IMG/VR virus record: IMGVR_UViG_3300033148_005667
Coordinates: 1-33,245 of that record
Length of the DNA stretch: 33,245 nt
DNA from: a virus
Reading direction: 5' to 3' (one strand)
Shown here: one piece after another, positions 6,423 to 11,447 of the stretch
Numbering within the stretch: the first letter of the stretch is position 1
Layout: every line of letters begins with the position of its first letter
Translations under genes and position numbers: made by a program
The notes under the pieces: generated by a model
What the model saw: only the letters and a program-made list of their open reading frames with translations
Database searches by the model: none
What the model was told of the DNA's origin: nothing

Positions 6423-6671
6423 TTATTTATCACACCAACATTTTTGTGAATGGCTAAAATTATAGGCACCAGTTCTTATATAGTCGTGTCCTTCAATAGT
6501 TTTGTGTTGTCTAAAAACTATGTAGATCATAACGACCACAAACGCTAAAAACAATGTTGCAGGAACAGCAACACACAACCAGTCAAAGAGGTTTTCGCCT
6601 ACAACACCAAGTCTCTGAAAGTAACCGCCTACTGTTTCTTTCTCGGTTAGTAATTTGTCCCAGTCTTTCAT
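6423..6671 (-). CDS. Cassette-encoded single-span membrane protein
   Basis: The 82-residue protein has a hydrophobic helix at about residues 33-53 (VAVPATLFLAFVVVMIYIVF) and a C-terminal tail ending in CWCDK. GGAG precedes the ATG. It is the sole gene of its cassette. The leader between the attC end and the start is nearly the same as in the 5124 cassette. I recognise no family; small membrane proteins from mobile elements can act in superinfection exclusion, but there is no direct sign of this here. Confidence 0.75.
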   Translation of the reverse strand: MKDWDKLLTEKETVGGYFQRLGVVGENLFDWLCVAVPATLFLAFVVVMIYIVFRQHKTIEGHDYIRTGAYNFSHSQKCWCDK

Positions 6672-6692
6672 GTCTCCTACTTTCTAGCTATG

Positions 6693-6754
6693 GCATAACC
6701 ACAGCAATTGGTGATGACTTCGGCTTGAGCCTCACCCACCATTTTATTGTTATT
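6693..6754 (-). repeat. attC-like site 6
   Basis: On the minus strand it starts AAATAACAATAA, has arms AATGGTGGGTGAGG and TCATCACCAATTG, and ends GTGGTTATGC. It shares its centre with the site at 6337 and its right half with the site at 5146. Confidence 0.9.
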
Positions 6755-7055
6755 TATTGAATGCCAATTTAAAGCACTCTTCTAGTTTTTTCTCTGATAG
6801 AGTTTTTAAACCTGTAAAAAGCCTAGTACTCCACTCTCTTTGATGTTTTTTAGTATCGACAACTGCAACTTTCACAGTGCCCTCGTCTAAATCTCTCGGA
6901 AAACCACAGTATGTTTCATTTTCCCAGTGGAAATTTAAAACGAGATTATCAATTCTGATAGAAAAACCCTCCGCAAAAGATGTTGACGGGTGGCGTTCCC
7001 CTTTTGAATATGGAAGTATTTGAAATTTAGTTCTTAAAAAACTTTGTCTTGTCAT
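6750..7055 (-). CDS. Unknown cassette protein, 101 residues
   Basis: The ATG has AGAGGTG upstream. The protein is soluble, basic at the N-terminus (MTRQSFLRTKFQILPY) and aromatic-rich in the middle (LVLNFHWENETYCGFPRDLD), and its C-terminus is helical. No known motif is seen. The stop codon overlaps the left end of the attC site at 6693. It is the only gene in its cassette. Confidence 0.7.
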   Translation of the reverse strand: MTRQSFLRTKFQILPYSKGERHPSTSFAEGFSIRIDNLVLNFHWENETYCGFPRDLDEGTVKVAVVDTKKHQREWSTRLFTGLKTLSEKKLEECFKLAFNK

Positions 7056-7076
7056 CTTACACCTCTCTAAAGTTTG

Positions 7077-7140
7077 TCATAACCGAATCAATTGGTGATG
7101 ATGGCAAAAAAGCACGCCACCCACCATTTCGGCATTATAT
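7077..7140 (-). repeat. attC-like site 4
   Basis: On the minus strand it starts ATATAATGCCG, has arms AATGGTGGGTGGC and CATCATCACCAATTG, and ends TTCGGTTATGA. The left core is TATAAT instead of TATAAC, as in the site at 8117. The upstream gene stops inside it. Confidence 0.9.
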
Positions 7141-7359
7141 CGCTTTTTCTATTATCGTATCAATTTTATCTTTTGTAATGCTCCCAAAATCGGTTAACTC
7201 TACCCATCCTTTATCATTTGAAAATTCTACAATATTTGCATCAACTTCATATCCACTACCAAAGCCATCAATCTCAACATTGTGTTTTACTAGCAACTCT
7301 TTTAAGTCCTCGAAAAACGGTTTTAGACTCTCGCTATTTGAAAAGTTAATTTCACTCAT
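7135..7359 (-). CDS. Small acidic cassette protein
   Basis: The ATG at 7359, preceded by AAGGAG, gives 74 residues. A longer frame exists, but its first 20 codons would come from the preceding attC site, so they are dropped. The protein (MSEINFSNSESLKPFFEDLK...) is acidic, with a helix, then a beta-rich centre, then a C-terminal helix. I recognise no family. Confidence 0.75.
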   Translation of the reverse strand: MSEINFSNSESLKPFFEDLKELLVKHNVEIDGFGSGYEVDANIVEFSNDKGWVELTDFGSITKDKIDTIIEKAI

Positions 7360-7375
7360 CTTTATCTCCTTAAAT

Positions 7376-7437
7376 TCATAACCGGGCGTGTGCATTTGGC
7401 AGCGATAAAGCTGCTGCAAACGACTCGGTTGTTAGTT
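7376..7437 (-). repeat. attC-like site 3
   Basis: On the minus strand it starts AACTAACAACCGAG, has arms TCGTTTGCAGC and GCCAAATGCAC, and ends CCCGGTTATGA. Here the left end CTAAC fits the classical RYYYAAC core better than the other sites do. The centre resembles that of the site at 3678. Confidence 0.85.
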
Positions 7438-7446
7438 CCCCGCCGA

Positions 7447-7671
7447 TTATTTTACGAATGAACCACTTTTATCTTGATTGAAATCTAAGTTGATTAACTC
7501 ATTTGCCAAATTTTTCAACTCATCTGGCGTAATTGATGCTGCTGGGTTTTCGCCTTCTTCTACCTCTGAATCAATAACCTCAACATCAATTTGATTATGT
7601 ATGTGGTTTATAAAAACCTTAAACCCATATTCATCATTTCCAATTGAAAAAACTTCTGATCTGTGTCTCAT
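7447..7671 (-). CDS. Small acidic cassette protein
   Basis: From the ATG at 7671 the product is 74 residues (MRHRSEVFSIGNDEYGFKVF...). An earlier in-frame ATG at 7704 lies within the GTTATG end of the attC site and has no ribosome-binding site, so the later start, behind ACGAGAG, is preferred. The protein is acidic (DSEVEEGE in the middle) and unrecognised. After its stop come CGGCGGGG and attC site 3. The leader resembles that of the 4665 cassette. Confidence 0.7.
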   Translation of the reverse strand: MRHRSEVFSIGNDEYGFKVFINHIHNQIDVEVIDSEVEEGENPAASITPDELKNLANELINLDFNQDKSGSFVK

Positions 7672-7700
7672 AATACTCTCGTTTCTTTGAATTAAGTTTG

Positions 7701-7763
7701 ACATAACCGAAGCAGTTGGTTATGTCTGCGCCTTGGGGATTGCAAACCATCTACAGCGTTACA
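7701..7763 (-). repeat. attC-like site 2
   Basis: On the minus strand it starts TTGTAACGCTG, has arms GATGGTTTGC and ACATAACCAACTGC, and ends TTCGGTTATGT. The ASCH gene's stop codon is part of the left core. Confidence 0.85.
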
Positions 7764-8094
7764 AGTTCACCCAAATCACCGCACCTTGAGGGTGATCATA
7801 CTTCTTTGGCTTTTTATATCTCTTTGCATCAGTAATAAACCAACCCCAGCACCATTTTTCAAGTAGAGATAAATCTTCCACTTTGTGAAACCTTTGAAAG
7901 TTTTTTCTCTCTTCTAGCGAGAATTTAATACTGTCACGAATGTTTACTTCACCAATAATCAATCCTGTTCCTGCTTCAATTACACCAACAGTTCCGCGAA
8001 TTTTGGTACTTGTCGATCTCATTTCAAAAGTTTTAATCCCATCAACGATCATTCCTGCATAAGGGATTCGAACTATTAGCGCCTTTTTAATCAC
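7759..8094 (-). CDS. ASCH-domain protein
   Basis: This 111-residue protein has the ASCH signature: a first strand ALIVRIPYAGMIVDG followed by GIKTFEMRS (19-27), the GxKxxExR pattern, then a beta-barrel strand GTVGVIEAGTGLIIGEV. ASCH domains share the PUA fold and are thought to bind RNA; some are amidohydrolases or nucleases acting on modified nucleosides. The start is GTG at 8094 with AAGGAA upstream. It is the sole gene of its cassette and its stop lies in the attC site at 7701. Confidence 0.88.
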   Translation of the reverse strand: MIKKALIVRIPYAGMIVDGIKTFEMRSTSTKIRGTVGVIEAGTGLIIGEVNIRDSIKFSLEERKNFQRFHKVEDLSLLEKWCWGWFITDAKRYKKPKKYDHPQGAVIWVNL

Positions 8095-8106
8095 CCTTGT
8101 TCCTTT

Positions 8107-8301
8107 CTAGTTTTGACCATAACCAATATGTTGGTTATGACCTCCTTCGTCAGCCCACCACATCGGCATTATATAGAATGTGCAATAAATGCACTTTGAG
8201 CCATAATCATTTAATACGTAGAACAAACTCCAACCCAGCCAAACCACAAAGAATAGATTTACTACTGCTACCCATAAAACCATATCCATTCTAGCGACCA
8301 C
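8107..8301 (-). CDS. Small membrane protein of the first cassette, frame runs through attC
   Basis: A strongly hydrophobic helix lies near the N-terminus (VLWVAVVNLFFVVWLGWSLF), followed by a short tail with a CIYC pair. The start is uncertain: GTG at 8301 or ATG at 8289, with no clear ribosome-binding site. The frame has no stop before the attC site at 8117-8174. It reads through the whole site and stops at 8107, in the leader of the next cassette, so the last 20 or so residues come from attC sequence. It may be a real small membrane protein with a neighbour-dependent C-terminus, or an accidental frame. Confidence 0.45.
   Translation of the reverse strand: MVARMDMVLWVAVVNLFFVVWLGWSLFYVLNDYGSKCIYCTFYIMPMWWADEGGHNQHIGYGQN
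8117..8174 (-). repeat. attC-like site 1 (first of the array)
   Basis: On the minus strand it starts TATATAATGCCG, has arms ATGTGGTGGGC and ATAACCAACATA, and ends TTGGTTATGG. It closes the first cassette after the replication genes. Confidence 0.85.
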
Positions 8302-8329
8302 TACAATTATCCGCAGGGCAATACTCCCC

Positions 8330-8377
8330 TTATAAATATTCTAAGGTTTTAATTGATGTTTTGAAATAATTATTCAT
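8330..8377 (-). CDS. Possible 15-codon leader peptide
   Basis: AAGGTGG followed nine bases later by ATG opens a 15-residue frame (MNNYFKTSIKTLEYL) that stops just before AAGGGGAG. It lies between the T-run of the large hairpin (8403-8489) and the first cassette gene. A short translated leader here could couple ribosomes to the cassette genes. The start codon lies inside GTTATGA (8380-8374), the same heptamer that ends the attC sites, so the spot may also be the leading recombination site of the array. With so short a frame, chance is possible. Confidence 0.35.
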   Translation of the reverse strand: MNNYFKTSIKTLEYL

Positions 8378-8402
8378 AACTTTTACCACCTTAAACGAAA
8401 AA

Positions 8403-8489
8403 AGACCATTGAGTTTATCAGAATGATACTGGAGGCAAATCCAACGCGGGTCATAATCGCGCTTTACATTCTGATAAACCTAATGGTCT
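8403..8489 (-). promoter_or_regulatory. Long 23-bp-stem hairpin with inner hairpin and T-run (terminator or structured leader)
   Basis: Arms 8403-8425 and 8467-8489 match as inverted repeats over 21 of 23 bases. Inside, CGCG (8445-8448) pairs with CGCG (8458-8461) around a nine-base loop, and TGGA/TCCA can form a second small hairpin, giving a three-way junction. On the minus strand the 3' arm runs into TTTTTTCG and then the ribosome-binding site of the short frame at 8377. It separates the replication genes from the cassette array and is the sister of the element at 528-622. Between it and the gene ending at 8576 there are about 85 AT-rich bases with no clear feature. Confidence 0.7.
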
Positions 8490-8575
8490 AATCGAGAGTT
8501 TTATTTTATGACCTAATTTCAAACAATCCACTTTTGCGAGTAGTAGACAGGTTTAATATACTATGATCCTGTTTG

Positions 8576-8962
8576 TTACGCTTGATTTTGTTTGATAAAG
8601 TTGTTTAAATCTTCATCACTCGAACTTGATAGGTGCTTACTCATCCCCGCCGCCATTCCTCCAATGGTTTCACGGTCGGATGGTGTTACTGGCTTATGCC
8701 TTAAGCCTCTTATCGCAGCCTTATCTAGAAATAAATGGTATGTAACCTTTCTCCAATCTTTTAGGCTCGGTTCGTCCGCTCCTGTAAATCTCCCCGCAGC
8801 AATACTTCTCTTAAACATATCAAAAACAGATCTTAATTCGGATTCATTCAGATAAAAATAAACATCAAAGAGCTTTTTCTGAAAATACTCGTTCGCCGGT
8901 GTAAATTTAATTACATCGGCTAAGAACCCCGTATACAGTGGTTTAAACTCTTCTTTGGTCAT
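8576..8962 (-). CDS. Probable helicase-loader-type replication protein
   Basis: This 128-residue protein looks all-helical (MTKEEFKPLYTGFLADVIKF...), with a basic centre and a polar C-terminus SSSSDEDLNNFIKQNQA. It follows the initiator-like gene by three bases, the position of lambda P-type helicase loaders next to O. The family is inferred from position and size; I see no motif that proves it. No clear ribosome-binding site precedes the ATG, so it is probably coupled to the upstream gene. Confidence 0.55.
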   Translation of the reverse strand: MTKEEFKPLYTGFLADVIKFTPANEYFQKKLFDVYFYLNESELRSVFDMFKRSIAAGRFTGADEPSLKDWRKVTYHLFLDKAAIRGLRHKPVTPSDRETIGGMAAGMSKHLSSSSDEDLNNFIKQNQA

Positions 8963-8965
8963 ATT

Positions 8966-9955
8966 CTACCAGCTAGCTACTTGTTGTTGATACATAGCAC
9001 CAAGATCTGCAAGAGTATTATCAATTTTTGGTTGAGATTCAAGCTCTTCTGCTTTTCGTTCGTTATATTCTTTAATGCGAGCAGCTTCTGCACGATCTTC
9101 TTCTTCGCGGTTTTTCTTTCTAAGTGATAAAAAACTTAAATTCTGTTGAGATGAAGGTTTCCCCCCGCCGACAGTTAGAGCAAGAGGTATTGGCTTATTA
9201 CAATCATCCTCAGACCCTAATCTACTCAATAATACTCCTAAACCAACGTTTTTGCCCTTTGCCATCTCATTTAGCAGTTCTTGGTGATAATATTTAATTG
9301 AGTGAACTGTGTGCTTATTAGAGAGCTTTCTTAGTTCATTAATCTTTTTAGGTGATTTTATTTTATTTAAAAGAGAGCGAAGCAAAATAAAACCCTCCTC
9401 CCCCTCATCTTTTTGTTTTTCTTCCTGGAGTTTTATAGGAGATTTTATAGAGGTTTTTACACAGGAGGTTTTCTTTTTAGTTTTAGGTTCTCTTATGGTG
9501 TCCGATTTTTCGGATAGTAAGGTGTCCGATTTTTCGGATAGTAATGTGTCCGATTTTTCGGATAGGAGTGTAAGCTGTTGAGGTTGAGGTGTTTTAACTC
9601 TTTTCATATTTTTTAAAGGAGATTTAGAGTGAGCGGAATGCTGACCAATTAAAGCAGCGGCTACAGTAGATATATTTATATCATAGGTGAACTTATACAC
9701 CATAGTGCTGTTAACCTTCCTACCTGTTGCTCTAATAAGCCCTATTTGCTCAATCCATTCTCGTGCAGCAATCACAACTTCTTTACTGAGACAAGTAGAC
9801 TCAGCAATTTGTTTGTAGGATCGCCAAAAAGTGTTATCGTCCATACTCGTATAGGCTGCCATATAAACAAGAACTGTTTTTACAGAAGCTTTATTTATCC
9901 CTTTTCTGGATGGGATTTTTAGGAGGTTTGCAAATTTCCAAGCGTTTGTGTTCAT
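8966..9955 (-). CDS. Replication initiator protein, lambda O-like layout
   Basis: The 329-residue protein starts with a winged-helix/HTH domain (about 1-95, including SYKQIAESTCLSKEVVIAAREWIEQIGLI), as in phage replication protein O-type initiators that bind the origin. A linker at about 129-153 contains LLSEKSDT three times in tandem, encoded by the 24-bp iterons. A basic stretch (EPKTKKKTSC...) and a charged C-terminal half follow, with a long helix near the end (SLRKKNREEEDRAEAARIKE). In phages of this kind the initiator binds repeats inside its own gene and recruits the helicase through a loader; the next gene is the candidate loader. AAAGG lies upstream of the ATG. Confidence 0.75.
   Translation of the reverse strand: MNTNAWKFANLLKIPSRKGINKASVKTVLVYMAAYTSMDDNTFWRSYKQIAESTCLSKEVVIAAREWIEQIGLIRATGRKVNSTMVYKFTYDINISTVAAALIGQHSAHSKSPLKNMKRVKTPQPQQLTLLSEKSDTLLSEKSDTLLSEKSDTIREPKTKKKTSCVKTSIKSPIKLQEEKQKDEGEEGFILLRSLLNKIKSPKKINELRKLSNKHTVHSIKYYHQELLNEMAKGKNVGLGVLLSRLGSEDDCNKPIPLALTVGGGKPSSQQNLSFLSLRKKNREEEDRAEAARIKEYNERKAEELESQPKIDNTLADLGAMYQQQVASW
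9497..9568. repeat. Three 24-bp iterons, putative replication origin inside the initiator gene
   Basis: The unit GGTGTCCGATTTTTCGGATA plus four bases occurs three times without gaps (9497-9520, 9521-9544, 9545-9568), with changes only at the ends. Each holds the palindrome TCCGA-TTTT-TCGGA. On the downstream side of the gene (about 9405-9490) the minus strand is AT-rich and strongly purine-biased, a suitable unwinding element. Palindromic iterons followed by AT-rich sequence within the initiator gene is the architecture of the lambda origin. Confidence 0.75.
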
Positions 9956-9957
9956 AG

Positions 9958-10092
9958 TTATGACCTTTTAGTTATTTTCTTTAAAATAAAAGGATGAAAG
10001 AAGAAGTAACTTTTACCGTCCTCTAAAATCCTATCTAATTTACATTTCCCACAATAACAATTATGGATATTACATTCTAGTTGTTTAGGCAT
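9958..10092 (-). CDS. Small cysteine-rich protein
   Basis: A 44-residue frame starts at the ATG at 10092 with AAGGA upstream. It overlaps the previous gene by eight bases and ends three bases before the initiator gene. The N-terminal part contains CNIHNCYCGKC, four cysteines and a histidine close together, which could bind one zinc. The rest is basic and hydrophobic. Position and coupling suggest a real member of the replication operon. I recognise no family. Confidence 0.65.
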   Translation of the reverse strand: MPKQLECNIHNCYCGKCKLDRILEDGKSYFFFHPFILKKITKRS

Positions 10093-10321
10093 CTATTTTT
10101 CCTTTGGATGCAAGATACTCAAGATTTTTATACCTTTTATCAGCCTTTATTTTGATTCTTGCCGAACACTTTAATCTCCACAAATGTTTTCTATACTTTT
10201 TCTCAATTTTCCACGCGAGATAATGAGATATCCATTTAGGACTACCAAATAAACTGATTATCCATACCAACAAATCATTACCAGCCTCATATTGAAGAAG
10301 TTGAATTTTTGTTATTTTCAT
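10085..10321 (-). CDS. Unknown basic protein, first gene of the replication operon
   Basis: The ATG at 10321 follows AAGGG and lies just downstream of a strong terminator; earlier in-frame starts would fall inside that hairpin. The product is 78 residues, basic and aromatic (PKWISHYLAWKIEKKYRKHL), with a hydrophobic patch at about residues 15-30 too short and mixed for a sure membrane helix. I recognise no family. It begins a run of four closely spaced genes that includes the initiator. Confidence 0.7.
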   Translation of the reverse strand: MKITKIQLLQYEAGNDLLVWIISLFGSPKWISHYLAWKIEKKYRKHLWRLKCSARIKIKADKRYKNLEYLASKGKIDA

Positions 10322-10342
10322 TACCAAACCCTTAACGAAAAA

Positions 10343-10370
10343 AGCCCCCAATAAGTAAATATCGGGGGCT
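10343..10370 (-). terminator. Strong intrinsic terminator before the replication operon
   Basis: AGCCCCC (10343-10349) pairs with GGGGGCT (10364-10370), and on the minus strand the hairpin is followed by TTTTTTCG. It lies only about 20 bases upstream of the start at 10321 and runs into its ribosome-binding site (CGTTAAGGG), so it may serve as an attenuator. The downstream sequence resembles those of the two large hairpins at 8403 and 528. Confidence 0.85.
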
Positions 10371-10640
10371 CTCAATTGAGAATAAATAGTCAGAATACCA
10401 AAAACTTGTAAACCTATTTGAAAAACAAGCAGCGGCCTACTTTTCTCAAAAAATGAATTGATAATTATATATCAACAACTAAGGTTTAAGTGGTCTTAAT
10501 GGTTCTGATACCAACCAACGATATTCCAATATAACTCTTTTAAACCTAATTATCCAAATTTTATCTTATCAAACAAAAAAGCAAATAAAAGATATGCGTG
10601 ATACGCTAAACGTTATACGCTCTACGCGAAACGCTATAAG
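10371..10640. other. Gene-free region with inverted repeats
   Basis: No credible gene is seen. It holds an 18-base inverted repeat TTGATA-6-TATCAA (10458-10475) and a wider inverted repeat AGGTTTAA (10482-10489) / TTAAACCT (10540-10547) enclosing two small hairpins. At its right end are the heptamer repeats listed separately. A weak promoter for the replication operon may be present on the minus strand (TTTACA-18-TATTTA, about 10425-10396), but it poorly matches consensus. Such a region could hold operators for early transcription. Confidence 0.5.
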
Positions 10641-10645
10641 CTAAC
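10597..10645. repeat. Degenerate 7-bp tandem repeat, seven units
   Basis: The units are CGTGATA, CGCTAAA, CGTTATA, CGCTCTA, CGCGAAA, CGCTATA and AGCTAAC, with consensus CGYTAWA. The last unit overlaps the stop codon of the exported-protein gene. Such heptamers occur between genes in several bacterial genomes. Their role here, whether spacing, protein binding or a decayed element, is unknown. Confidence 0.7.
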
Positions 10646-10943
10646 CAAAACAACTAATATTCCTGTAAGCCTCTACAATGTGCTCCGCCTTGCGTGGTGC
10701 TAAATATGCAAATGGGGCTGTGTGATTGGAATGGTTAAGCGTGAGCCACGTAAACCCACCGCTTTGATCTGCAAGAGCAACGGCATTAAGACCGCTCTCT
10801 ACATTTTGCAGAATTACACTAACACTATCAGCATCAAGTGAATCAAAGACTGGTTTTCCACCGTCTTTTTCTCCCTCATATGCGGTGATGTTAATCGATC
10901 CCACAAGTAGAATAAACAACGCTAGAAAAATAATTCTAAACAT
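10641..10943 (-). CDS. Small exported protein with its own promoter
   Basis: The 100-residue protein starts with a typical signal peptide (MFRIIFLALFILLVGSINITAYEG, cleavage likely near residue 21). A mature part of about 79 residues ends in a single cysteine (NISCFG). AAGGAGA precedes the ATG and a good promoter lies about 50 bases upstream. It is followed by heptamer repeats and a terminator. A gene with its own promoter between the lysis and replication modules is typical of a moron expressed from a prophage, so a role in changing the host surface is possible. No family is recognised. Confidence 0.75.
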   Translation of the reverse strand: MFRIIFLALFILLVGSINITAYEGEKDGGKPVFDSLDADSVSVILQNVESGLNAVALADQSGGFTWLTLNHSNHTAPFAYLAPRKAEHIVEAYRNISCFG

Positions 10944-10991
10944 TGGTTCTCCTTTGGTTAAATGTTAATAAAATGTTAACTATGAATAATT

Positions 10992-11020
10992 AATATAGTT
11001 ATTTATCAGTAAAAAAACAA
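10992..11020 (-). promoter_or_regulatory. Promoter for the exported-protein gene
   Basis: On the minus strand TTGTTT (11020-11015), 17 bases, then TATATT (10997-10992). It is the only clear promoter between the M15 gene and the 10943 start. It has exactly the same boxes and spacing as the promoters at 5809 and 28516. Confidence 0.65.
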
Positions 11021-11051
11021 ATGGTACACTGAATTATAAAACTGAATGCAC

Positions 11052-11390
11052 TCATCCTCTACAGTCAACCTTTTTAAAATCATACTCAATGTGAATACAG
11101 CGTTTACTCCGGACAACATCAAACCCTTTTGGCAAACCCTCTCTTAAGAGTTTTATAATCTCATCAATAACACCTTCACGCCAAAGCTCGGTTGCTGGAT
11201 CATCGTCTCTTATGCGAATATCTACCGCGTAACCTCTTAGGTGGATAGTAGTACGGTGTTTGCTATCCACAGCACTTGTAATTGTAGCCTCACGCCCTGC
11301 CACTTCCATAATCACTTTTTCAATTAATGAAAATTGAGAAGTAATCTCTGGTTTAATCCCAAAAAGGATAACATTGTCTTTATATTTCAT
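11052..11390 (-). CDS. Peptidase M15-like protein, probable endolysin
   Basis: The 112-residue protein has H50-LRGYA-V-D57, the HxxGxAxD motif of D-Ala-D-Ala carboxypeptidase/L-Ala-D-Glu peptidase (M15) enzymes, and a second zinc histidine in CIHIEYD (H100). H50, D57 and H100 would be the three zinc ligands. Such enzymes cut peptide cross-links of peptidoglycan. It is short, a bare catalytic domain without a wall-binding domain or signal peptide, so it needs a holin for release; none is obvious. The ATG lies behind the GC-rich octamer CGGCGGGG, whose GGGG may act as the ribosome-binding site. Confidence 0.8.
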   Translation of the reverse strand: MKYKDNVILFGIKPEITSQFSLIEKVIMEVAGREATITSAVDSKHRTTIHLRGYAVDIRIRDDDPATELWREGVIDEIIKLLREGLPKGFDVVRSKRCIHIEYDFKKVDCRG

Positions 11391-11415
11391 TTTCTACCCC
11401 GCCGTTTTTTTGTGA

Positions 11416-11437
11416 AGATGTTTCACGTGAAACATCT
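11416..11437. promoter_or_regulatory. parS: Perfect parS site (ParB-binding palindrome)
   Basis: TGTTTCACGTGAAACA (11419-11434) is identical to the chromosomal parS consensus known from Bacillus and many proteobacteria. It extends to a 22-bp perfect palindrome. It lies in the short gap between the M15 gene and the gene ending at 11448. It is not followed by a T-run on the minus strand, so it is not a normal terminator for the local genes. No parA or parB is in the window; the site could be read by host ParB or by one encoded elsewhere on the element. Confidence 0.85.
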
Positions 11438-11447
11438 AATCATATTA

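Noticed and set aside
1810-8174. CRISPR array, because of regularly recurring similar repeats
   Set aside because: The intervals vary from about 250 to 1300 bases, contain genes, and the repeats have variable centres with paired arms, which fits attC and not CRISPR.
9309-9581. Plus-strand frame with repeated VSDFSDS
   Set aside because: The repetition comes from the palindromic iterons read on the other strand of the initiator gene.
11416-11437. Ordinary transcription terminator
   Set aside because: The palindrome lacks a following T-run on the strand of the genes, and its core is an exact parS sequence.
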